Assembly (NCBI RefSeq): GCF_954871325.1
Contig: NC_088777.1
Span: 36,743,366 to 36,807,365 of the forward strand
DNA: 64,000 bases
Source of the DNA: Gordionus sp. m RMFG-2023
Lineage: Eukaryota > Nematomorpha > Gordioida > Chordodea > Parachordodidae
Reading direction: 5' to 3'
Below the pieces are notes generated by a model. The model was not told where the DNA came from, did not search any database, and saw only the letters and a program-made list of their open reading frames with translations. Both the position numbers and the translations under genes were made by a program. This document shows, piece by piece, positions 11,044 to 23,000 of the stretch (the stretch's first letter is position 1; the number at the start of each line of letters is the position of its first letter).

Positions 11044-14000
11044 GTAATAGCTTATTTACCTTATCTTGAATTAAATTGCATATTAGTTAAAAAATATGAT
11101 TTTACCAATGTTTGTGGTTTGGTTTGGAACATCAATTTTATAGCATACAGATGTAGAGATTGTGCTGTATCTCCTTGTATGTCTATTTGTCCTCAATGTT
11201 TTAAAGGTGGTATCCATGAAAGTCAAAATCATGATTATAATCTATTTAAAAGCCAGGCTGGGGGTGCTTGTGATTGTGGTGATATCAATGTTATGAAACC
11301 AAATGGGTATTTTCTTATATTTATATTATTGGATTTGGCATATAATAATGAAAATTAACATATTTAAAAAAAATTTTTTATAAACACCTTCAGGCTCAAA
11401 ACTCGAAATAGTATAATTTTAAAAATTTGTGTTGGGGCTAAAAAAAATAAATAACCACATGAAAAATTGAATGTTTGATTATTGAACATTTACTTCTTTT
11501 ATTTTTATATTCTCTTGAATCCCCAGGTTGACAGGCCTTAAGATTATTTTTAAGAATCATGACCAGGCTTAAAAACATTGATCCTAGATTATGCTTATGA
11601 TTTATATATTTTAAATTTGAGTTATGCTTAAGAATTTTTCTAAAATTCAGACTGATTCTAAAAAAATTGATCTCTGCAGGTCTATGATTATTATTATTGT
11701 ATCTTAAATATTTAGGGTTACCAGATCCTCAATAGAAATGAGGGTTAATTTGTTTTTTATATATAATAAGAAGATATGGAAGGATTTTTAAAAAAATTTA
11801 AATTAATTTTTTGAAATAAATAAAAGCAATCACTTATCCTGGATGGTGTCAGTAAGACATTCATGTGAAATCAGAATTACTCATTTACTGGGTTTCCTTT
11901 TATTAGATGTTGAACTTGTAAATTCAACTATTGAGAACCTCAAGATTAATTAAATATTCTAAATTTCCATTTAAATTCATATTAAAACCTATTATTTCTA
12001 ATTCATTAGAATAATTTTGTCCCAAATTTAAAGGAGAACTAAAGATCCTGTCAAAATAACCATACTTTATACTTATTATATAATTCAATTGAAAATATTT
12101 TGAGGTAACTACATATGTTTATGCATTTTCTCCAGGTAATTAAATCTATTTAAAATCATCATGAATATTGCTCAACTATATTAACATTTCATTGGCCTCA
12201 GCTGATTATTGTTCTATATACATTTTTAAAATTTTTCAGGATACTTAAAATATATAATTCAATTGAAAATATTCAGAGGTAACTACAATATTTATTCATT
12301 TCCTCTAGCAAATTAAATGTATTTAAAATCATCATGAACATTGCTCAACTACACATACCATTGACCTCAATGATTATTTTAGTGTTCTATATCCATTTTA
12401 AAAAATTTTGAGAAGTATATATTTACATATCATGCTGTAATATTTCAAATAAAGAATTATTCTAAATTATATTTTAGCATTTTTATTAAAATAAAAAATA
12501 CAGTGTATTGAAGAATTGATTTATTGGGAAAAAAACATTTTGCAAAAATGTGGATATAGATCACTATAATACTCAGCCAATGATATATTTCTTAGCCTTA
12601 TAATTTATATATAGGTATTTTAAAATATTATATTGGATAGATAAACTAAATTATTTTATCTTGATGTTAAATTCGTATATTATGCACATTTAAAAAATAT
12701 ATTTTATATTCTTCACTTTCTTTCCTTTGGTTTTTTTATATAGAAATTAACATAAAACGAATTAAATTGTTTGCAGAAAAATGTGCTGATTTATTTCACA
12801 GATCATCTATTTCGTTCATTTTTCCAGACTCTTGATTAGAAAAAATATTCCTTTATGTTAGTATTATGAGATGGTATTGAAAAAATATCTAAAGTATGAT
12901 TCGCAATTTATTGTGTTCTTCAGAGATTGTAATATCCATATTTTTAACCCATTTTGGCTAAGTGGAAATTTTGTGTTTCATCTATCTTTACGATCCGATA
13001 TTACTAAAAAACCGATCCGATATTTATATTAATTTTTATTTACCATCTATTTTTATATCAATGCCCTAAAAATATCAATATATTATATTTTAATAAAACC
13101 CAATTAACTTTCACGAATGATTAAGTATATTATATTTTTATTCTTCAAAAGTTAATAATCTCATTTAAAATATTTGCAATGTTTGTGGATGAATTTAGTG
13201 TTTGGTAAACAGCTCCATTTAACCGATTCTTAAGAAAGGCTAAATCAAAATAATTTCGCCATTAGTCTGCCATCTATGGGCAAAATCAATAAGCTTGAGT
13301 AATTTACTTTTGGCTAAAATCTTGAGTTAATTGTTTTTTAAAATTGACGAAATCACGCTGTTTAGCAACACTAGCTTAATGCGACTCGTTAGATATTTTA
13401 AAATCCTTTTCTTGTTGCAGACAATTTTACAAAAAATTTTGTAAAATTTTAAATTATTTTGTTAAACATTACAACAAATATATTGTATTTTTGTTCTTTT
13501 TATTAATTTATTATAATGAAATTATTTATAAAATAAAATTATATGATTATATATACAATCAAAAAATAACCACAAACATTTAAAAAAAATACGGATCGAT
13601 TTTTTAAAAAATATCGGGCCGATCCTTTATTTTTAAAAATGCTAAATATCTGTGCCCATCCGATATTTAATATCGGCACAGCCCTAATATTTTCTTGCAT
13701 TTTTTTAAACCTTAAATATTGATAGATATATTATTAAAAAACTTAATATAATTTAATATAAAAAATATATAACGCAAACCCAATAACCAAAAATTATAAT
13801 AACTGGTATTTATATAGGAAGGATGAAGACACTATAAATGATAGTATCCCTCCTCTTAATAACCCCATTTATTGGGTTTCTGTCACATCTACCTATTTTA
13901 ACAATAATGACAGGGATTTTAAAAATGAATATGGATTTAACTGTGGTGGTTACGCGAATATTATTTTATTACAACTTAGAAAACTAAGAGATAATATCGA

Positions 14001-17000
14001 ACCAATAATTTCACGAGATTTTGTGAATGTAGAGTGAAAGCGAGATTATTTGATTTTTAAATTCGCAATCCTCGACTTATACTTAGGCATTCAATCGTTC
14101 GGTTCGACTATTGACGTGCATTCAATTTAGGATTATTAAAGAATATTCCACTTTTGGATATTTTTTGAGTCAAATCGTGAACGATTTATGATTTATCAAA
14201 TGGCTTTATCCAATTTAAAAATTTATTCTTATTTAAAAGAATATATTTAGAAATTCGTCTTAGGATATATTAAATCTTGGTAATGCATAAATATTTCGCT
14301 CAATTTTATTCATAGGATATAAATGTATCTGATGATTATGTCGGATGCAAATTAATTTCAGAATTTAAATCTTCATGAAAGATTAATTTAAATAAATAAT
14401 CCTCCAAGAAACGTTATTGATACTTTAAAATATATATTGTAATTTTTTCTAAATCTATTAAAATTACTGTATATTTTGGTAGCAAACAAGTATAAATGAG
14501 AAGATTTTTTCTTCATTCCGGAGAATAAAAATTTATCTCAGATGTACAACATCAGAAAATCGATTGAAGGGACTAGTACTTATTATAGATTGAGATTTAA
14601 TCCTCAATTACAAAACAAATTATTGAAATATTAACTCAATCGTATAAAAGATTAAATTTCCATTTATGAACGATTTTGATTAAATTTTTAAATCATCATA
14701 TAAATGTTTAATTCTATATATTATTATGTTACATACCAGGTTATATAGCTACAATATTATATTCGCTCTTAAATATTTTGTATTTTCCAATATTTTATTA
14801 TTTATGTTCATGGTAATATGTTAATATGATTGCTTCTAATAAATTATATATAATAATTTTAATAAATTTTTAATGTTTCAAAAAAAATCATATCAATATT
14901 TAAAAAAAATAAATTGTCCCCCCTTCCCCCCCCCTCTCCTAGAAAATTCTACTCTCCTGGCACCGATATTTAGCCCAATCCGATATTTTTATTTTTTTAG
15001 TTATTTTATGATTGTATTAATTTTTTTAATTTTATCAATAATTTCTTAATTTTAAATTAATGAAAGGAACTAAAATTACAATTTTTTTATAATGTATAAA
15101 AAAATAGTTAAAAATTTTATGCTGTTATATTATCTGTAACAAGAAAAGATTTTAAAATATCTAACGAGTCACACATTCAGCTAGGTGTTGTTAAACGGCT
15201 CGATTTAGCCAATTTTTACAAATGATGAACAAGATTTTGGAGTAAATTAGTCAGGCATATTGATTTTGCCCACCGATGGCACAATTGGACTTTTATTGGC
15301 GAAATATCGAGGTTTAGGTAATAATATTTTGGCTAAAATTTTAATTTAGTTTTTTAAAAAATCGGCCAAATGGAGCTGTTTAACAACACTACAAATATTT
15401 TAAAGGAGATTTAACTTTTGAAGAATTAAAAGAAAACAAAGTACACTTAATCACTCGTGAAAGTTAGTTGGTTTTTTTAAAAAAATATATAAGATATTGA
15501 TATTTTTATGACATTGGTTCAAAGATGGTAAATAAATATCAATACAATATCGAATCGAATTTTTTTAGTAATCGATCGGTGAAAAATTTATGGATCGCCA
15601 CAGCGTTAATATTTAAGTAAAATGAGAATATATATCGATATTTTTGACATCTCAAAAGAGGACTTCTGGTAACCCTTATACATATTTAACTAAATTTTTT
15701 AATTCAAACTTATCTATAATATATCACTAAAAATTTATGTTTAGTAATTATTCAATAATATATAAATTACATAAAAAGATTTTGCCACAACCATAATATC
15801 GAAAAAATAAGCCAGGCCCCCAAACCACCAGAAGATCTTTTGATAATGTTACGTTTGATGTCCCCTTATTTAGTTACTAAAATTTTGGCATTTTTTAGAG
15901 AATGTTGTCATCCAAGTAATATATATATTATTATTTTAATTGCTTAAAATTTTATACTATAAAACTGTTATGAATAATTATGACTTATATAAAGTGACCT
16001 TAGCATTGAGGATCATTGCTATAGATGGCGCAGGCTGGCTTGTCTTGAATCCCTCTGTAAAAAATTTTAATAGGGTATTTCGGCCTAACCTATAAAATAA
16101 TTTTGTCAAAGTCTGTAATAATTTATATTATGAAATTTAACATAAATTTTCTTAATTCAAACTTTAAAAAAATTATGAACTTCCAGCTCAGCTTGTAAAA
16201 TATTTTGCGCGAATTGTTTTGGGCTTCGAGTCACGCTGTGCTGACCTCAACGCCATAAAGCATGGGTTGATTTGGGGTGCCAAGAAAATTTCTATTTTTA
16301 GGGTGCCATAATTAGAATAAACATTTTTTCGAGTTGTGCCAAAAGAAGCATTTCAAAACTTAAATTAATATAAAAAAATGACACAAGAAACTCTTAATAA
16401 TTTATCGATTGAAAGAATGAGATAGTAAACAAATTTATAAAAAGATAGAAAATTTTGCAAAAAAAAAGACAAAAAAATCTTTTAAAATTATCCTTGATTT
16501 AAATGTGATAAAATTCTATATTTTTTGGTGGGATAAATAAAGAGTATTTAAAAATTTAGTTATTTATTCTCAAATCTCTTGATGTATCCTAAACTTGAAT
16601 TTTTCTTGAAAAGTTTCAGAATATGGAGTAAAAATAAAAATAATTTAATTATTTTATATCAGATAATGAAAACCTTCTAAAAGTATTATTTGGAACCTGA
16701 AAATTCATAAAATAAATCTTGCACTCGTTGAATTTCAAATTAATATTTCCTTTTCCTATTTATGACATATTTGGAAAATTAAATAATATTAAAAAATTAT
16801 ATGGGCGAGGTGGGAAAGTACATAATAGGTATTGATTGACTTTGTAAAAAAGATGTCGGGCCAGCCCTGATCACTCCAAGCTATGAACTTAATATCATGG
16901 ACTACAGGTCTGGTCTGATTTTGTATTACAGGTTTAAAAAAATATTTAACCAATGCAGCTATATTGGGTAAAATTTGATCTTTAAATTTATTTTACAACT

Positions 17001-20000
17001 TTTTCCCCTCGACTTTTATTTTTTCATTCTGATCTTGATTATTTTTCTGGCTTCACCATATTTTCAATAAATTAATCTTAAGACTAACCACTAAAATTAG
17101 TTCCTAGACTTGCATATATTTGTTAATACACCTACATTTGGTATTATCTAAAGTCAATCATATACTCTTAGAACTCATTCTTAATGCACCGACTTCAATA
17201 TGATTTAGATCAATAATCAGATGTGCACCGATATCACCTTTTTAGCCGATTCTATTACCCAAACCGATACCAAAAATAATAATGTAGTTAGTATTTATAT
17301 TTATTGTCTATGTTAGCGACAATATGTTACTTACTTAATTTTAAATCATTTTGAGCGCGTTTTTTTAAATTTAATTTTACCGGAAATTTATTTTAGCATG
17401 TTTAGAATATTTATTTTATGAAATGTAGACAATTTTGCCTTTAACCTTTGAGTCATTTATAATTTTTAAAAAAATTTATGGAAAAACTAATATAAATTAT
17501 ATTAAGCTCAAAAGTTCATGGCAAAATTGCCTAAGTTTATAGGGTAGGTATTCTAAACATGTAGGAATATATTTTCAGTATCAGATTTTTAAATTAAAAA
17601 AAACCTCTTAAAAAATGATTTAAAGTTGGAAAAAATAACATATAGCCTCTAACATAGATATAATTATCAATATTAGCATTTTTTCAAATTTATTTGTAAT
17701 TAATTTATGAAATTCTTAAAAATGAAAAGAATGGAGAAAAAAAGATTATAATTTTTTTTATAAATTTTTATATAATGTTGATTATATGAAGATTAAATAT
17801 CGATTTATACCTACCGATACCGTGATTATTGGCTCAATGGTGCATCTATGTCAGAAATATTGATAACTTGCTTGCTAAATTATATAAAAATATAATTTCT
17901 AATCATAATTTAAGTTATAAAAATTAACTAATTTTATTTGATTTAATTATCTATCAATTTATTAAAAATTTTGGACACGCATGGAAAATTAATTACAATA
18001 TGCTTATTTCTCTGTGTTTTAAGAGCTGAACTAAAAATTTAAATAATATAGTAAATTTACAAATACAAACATAATTGATTTATAAAACTGTTATTGTAGA
18101 AAGAAAAGATAGTCATATAGGAGATTAAAAAATGTCATGATAGGAAAATAATAAACAATTTTAAAAAGAAAATTAAATGCGATTCAAAAAATCAACCACA
18201 AATTTTTTTTTGAACATGATTGCATTATGTAAATTTTTGTTAGGAACCTGTTCAGATTCCTGACGATTTTAAAAATTCTGGTACCCTATAAATTTTGGGA
18301 GAGGGTGGTCGCTACATTTGTTCTAGTATGAACGGAGGAGTAATTTGTTTACATGTAATATTTAGCGGGTAGGAGTTAAATCTCAGCCTGTTGCCTCGTA
18401 AATATCTTCTCTTCTCGAAAACGCTGTCTACAATACCTATGAGGTTATGCGGGGACTTATTAGTTCCTTCATTCTTTAACCATAAATAATAACAGCGGTT
18501 TAATCAAACCTTACATTTTCATTTTTGCACTCATTATCTCTTGCCCCCTTAATATACAAAATATAGTACTAGAGAGTATAATAATTTTTTAAATTTATAT
18601 TTCTTTTAAATACAAAGAATGAAATAAATGGAAAATCGCGTTATTAAAATATTTTAAAATATAATGTCTCATTTTAGATGGAGAATTCAATTTAGAGGAT
18701 TTACCCTTGTGTTACCCTTACATAGAATTTCTTTCGAGTATGATAAACACAGCAGCTCCTATCAAGGCGATAATCGCCGAAGACTTGATCAGCGGAAAGA
18801 TTTACGAAGATTTTGTTAAGAGTAAACATCTTACCGCTTTAATTTTTTTATTGCTATTTTTTTAATAATTTTTTTCTTCTCTTTTTAATCGAACGTAGAA
18901 CTATTTTTCTGTCTTCTCTTTTTTCCATTCTTTTTATATTAATCACATTTTATCTCTGTAGATACCTCTCATTCCAAAAACCTAAATATCGAGCAAAACA
19001 TTGACGAGCTAGATAGGCTTGGAGAGGTTTTGAATGTTCATAATACTAAAAATTCTTTAACCAATCTCCCCTACAACTCAAACAAAAATATCGAAAACTC
19101 GGGAACCCGTTTTTACAGAACCATATTCGTCGAAAATCGCCAAAAATATCTTCAGGCTTGCCACAATCTAGGAACTGATCCCGAGGGAGTTCAAATGTGC
19201 CAATCTATCGGTTAATATATTTAAATTATTTTCGATTTCATTATTTACGAATATTTGCTTAAAACGAAAACTAACATAATTAGGAATATGGTATAGATTA
19301 GCAAAAAAAAATTTAAAAAATTATAATGGGTTGGGAAATTCGTGCATAAAAAGATCTTTAATTTCTCCCTAATCATTAAAACTAACTTAAAAAGATGCTC
19401 GGATTTTTTTTAAAAATTATATTTTAAGACGTCTGCGATAAATCAACCTTAAAATTTTTTTCACATTCCACGGTGCTGGACGAATTAATGATGTGGATTT
19501 TCTCTACCGAACTCCCGCAAACTTTGGTAACTTTCGTGTTGCAAATGCTCAATTTGACTGACCCAAAAGGTTAAATTTTTTAGAGTACTTTTATTAACTT
19601 TTTTATAAATTTATAAAATGCTAAAAATAAGATACAACTTTACGAAAGAAGGAAATTATAATTAACTGGACACTAATCAATTGAATTTACGTTTTAAAAC
19701 CAGTGAACAATAAAATTGATTATTTTAGAACTTTACCGCAAAAAACTTTAAAAAAAGTATATTATCTGAAAATATTTTTAAGCGCTCATAAAAAACAGTG
19801 GCGAAAAGCGAAAAGATTACAAGACATCTTTCGCGGAATCGGTTGTCAAGCATTACAGCTGCTTACCCAGAGTGCTCATGAGGTGTCTCGCACCTGACTT
19901 GGTATCTTCAAGATTGGTAACGTAATATATATTGTTTTTTAGAGGGAGAGAAAGGGTTTTAGTTATTTGTTGGAAATTGATAAGGTATTAAGTTGGGAGT

Positions 20001-23000
20001 TCGAATAGAGATGACTAGAGAAATAAATCATATAATAAATGAAATATGGGGAAAGAATGTAAGAGAAGCGAGTAACCGAAAATTTTTTAAAGGAAGAAAG
20101 AAAAAGGCATTTAACTTTAACACGTTATATTTCTAATTGTTTGATTTTATGTAAATTTTTACGATATTAATTCAAAGTTTCATATAAGTGTCCAATTGTT
20201 TAGCAACGCTTCGCTCGCCTACAAAATGGTATCAGGAGAGGGGAATCTCCTTACGTTGAGTATTAACAGCCTGAATCTTTTGATCTTGCCAATATTAATC
20301 CCCCAAGGTTAAAAAAATAATATTTTTAAGAATATATCATAATTTTTGATTTAATTTAGGGTCATTTATAGAAAGTAGATATCTGTAATGCCCGGTCCGA
20401 TACATGTAAAAAATTGGGACAGGGACAAGCTAGGGGAAATCTAAATCCGGGCCAGGCCAGACTGGACTTAAAAATTTTTCTATCTGCAGATCTCTAATAG
20501 AAAGAAATACTAATTTTATCCATATTTTGTTTCATCAACCGATATCATTGAAAAATAACTACATTTAAAAGTTATTTAAAAAATAAGAATGATGGGTATA
20601 ATATTAAGCCTATGCCGATCCAGAAATTTTTCACAGATCCGATTTGAATCAATGTAATAAAAAAAATATTTTCTATACAAAAAATAATAACTGAACTATG
20701 AGCGAAACGGGAAACTTTGAAATTATATGTTTCCCACGACAAATTTATTGTTGTGTTATTAAAAGGACCGATTATTTTTATAAACGGATATAATATGAAT
20801 TTAGCAAAAATAATATTATGTAATCTTCTAGATTTGGCAAATAAAGGTCCAAACTTTCCCGCCATCTATGAGCAAAATTTCGAAGCTTACATTATATTAT
20901 TTTGGCTAAAATCTTTAAGGCCCGTTTTTAAAAATCTACCTAAATCTAGTTTTTTTTAACACAACTAATTATCACAAATGACTAAGTATTTTTTTCTTCT
21001 TCTATACTTCAAACGTTAATACTCATTTAAAATATGGGCATTCTTATTCTTTTTAAAATAAATTTTTTAAAAAAATTTAATTGTATTAAATATTTTTCTC
21101 GACCCTAATATAAATTTATACCTAAAGCAAATTATTCTATTTGATTCGATTCATATTTTACGAATATTTCTATTCAAAAATTTGAATCGAATACTAATGA
21201 GGGAGGTATATTATTTGTCGAATAATTTTTTATTCATTATTCTATCCAATTATTCGTATTATTTGGTTTTTTCATATTATTCAAAATTTATCAATTCTTC
21301 TTCTCCGTTTAATGACGATTTCCAGGTTGGCCAGTTATTCCTTTGATTTTTCTTTTCATTTAATTATTCGAAACTATTCGTAAAATTAAAACTTTTTTAT
21401 AAATATTTAACATATTCCTTAGGAACATTTTATTTTTTTAATTTACTCACTTTTTAAATTTTAATCATCTAATTTTTGCGAAAATCTATTGAGCAAAAAT
21501 ATTTGAAATATTTTTAAAGAAATCAAATTTTACCTAATACTCAAAATTTGTATAGTAAAAAAATCTTTTATAAGTAAACAAACTTTTATTTATGCACAAG
21601 AAATTACAAATTTTTTAAATGTTTAAAGATCCATTCGAAAATTTTTCAGGATTTTTTATAATACTTTGATTTTTTTCATTTTATAAATATTTTTAAAAAA
21701 TTTAATTTTCGAATCGAATTTAGTATTCGACGAATCAAATTGAATTGAGTATTCGACGAATCAAATCGAATAATTTTTTTATTATTCGTACGAATACAAA
21801 TAAGGAATTATTCGTTTCATTCGAATACGATTAATACAATTATTTAGTGTTGTAAAAGAACGCGTTCGTGAACGAAGTTCGTTTTTTTTGAAAAAAATTA
21901 TGAACGACCTTCCTTTTATTTTTGACGAACATGAACGCGTTCCCTTTTTTTGACGAACACGTTTGTTTTTTACTTTCGTTCAATTTTAGAAAATCTTCTT
22001 ATTTTTATTCATTCGAAAATAAAAAATGCTAATTTTATATATTGAAAATTAATATGAAAATTAATAAAAAAAATTATTTTTAATAATAAAGATATTTTTT
22101 ATTGACTTAAAACTTTTAATTTTAAACATGGCTAATATATTGTGTTAAAAAATATATGGTATTTATTTATATTAAATTAAATATTAAGTGAAATTAAGAA
22201 AAATAATTTATTCAGAAAGTTTTGAACGCCCTTTTTTTGAATTTGAACGTGAACGCGTTCGATTTTTACCAATGAACGTTGAATGCGAACTCGTTCTATT
22301 TTATTTGGAAATGTTTACATCACTACAGTTATTTGATTCGATTAGTATTTTTGTAGGTTAATAAATTTTAACTATAAAATTATATAATAACAAAAACCAA
22401 TTTGATAATAATGGATCAATTTTCTTATAAAAAAATTATAAGTCCGATCCGGTTTATAGAAAAAACGGTCACCAACTGGGCTCGAGATATTTAATATTTG
22501 CCCTATTTAAAATACTATACAATAAAACTCTTGAAATCAAACATTCAATTAAATCTTGCAATAATTAATTATGATTATTTTTAAACCATATATTTTTTTT
22601 AAAGACTGATTGTATAACGAGTTTTATTGTATTTTTGTATAACGAGTTTTATTGTATTTTATAAGGTTTTTTAATAATCCATTAGAGAAATTTTAACATT
22701 CATATATTACCCATCTAAATATGAACCTCGATCTAAAACATTTGTTTAATACAGTCAAAATTTAACATTTATTTTTATGCATAAAAAGAATATTATAAAA
22801 AATCCAACGTTCTTATTATTAGGTGACGACAACAAAATTAAAAATCTTCACGTAGCTGTTGATTGTTCGCACAAAATCATGCAAAGTCATTGCTACTGGC
22901 CAGTAGTTTCGGATTTGATCACTCTTTTGTCCCATGCACGCATAACACTTTACATGTTAACGGATAAGTATTTGAGTGCGCTATGGACACACGTTCTCTA

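Larger units (their letters stand above)
11307..15777 (+). other. Intron 2 of UBR3
   Basis: 4.5 kb, non-coding. It contains a two-copy tandem duplication (12,075-12,410) and two copies of the CCGAT/AGTGTTG composite element in opposite orientation (12,995-13,686 and 14,960-15,608), separated by about 1.3 kb of A/T-rich DNA with nothing I recognise. Confidence 0.75.
21130..22350. mobile_element. ATTCGAATA-type element with degenerate subterminal repeats
   Basis: Words of the form ATTCGAATA, TATTCGACGAAT and TTATTCG recur many times at 21,145-21,400 and 21,705-21,840, and again (TTGATTCGATTAGTATT) at 22,333-22,350, leaving an A/T-rich centre. Termini are not fixed. It is non-coding, with other elements inserted inside. 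Confidence 0.55.
20600..22505 (+). mobile_element. CCGAT-type element expanded by nested insertions
   Basis: The left part (GCCGATCCAGAAATTTTTCAC, ACAGATCCG) matches the start of the 47.6-kb copy. The right part (22,420-22,505, with GTCCGATCC and TCGAGATATTTAATATTTGCCC) matches 13,590-13,690. Between them lie an AGTGTTG element at a site different from that of the 13-, 15- and 47-kb composites, then an ATTCG-rich element that itself holds a LINE tail and a GAACG element. Confidence 0.65.
20308..22822 (+). other. Intron 8 of UBR3, filled by nested elements
   Basis: 2.5 kb, mostly a stack of short elements listed separately: a GGCCCGG fragment near 20,390-20,470, the CCGAT composite, an inner AGTGTTG copy, an ATTCG-rich element, a LINE tail and a GAACG hAT-like MITE. 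A 24-bp tandem repeat lies just before exon 9. Confidence 0.75.

Noticed and set aside
11307-11358. Continuation of the UBR-box frame to a stop at 11,358
   Set aside because: The translation [16 protein letters not shown] is hydrophobic and lacks the final Cys/His of the fold; a donor GTATTT precedes it.
12770-12840. Candidate UBR3 exon after TTTGCAG with a KCADLFHRS reading (hoped-for end of the UBR box)
   Set aside because: The phase and spacing are wrong, and the true FC..H block is found at 15,780 with flanking conserved sequence.
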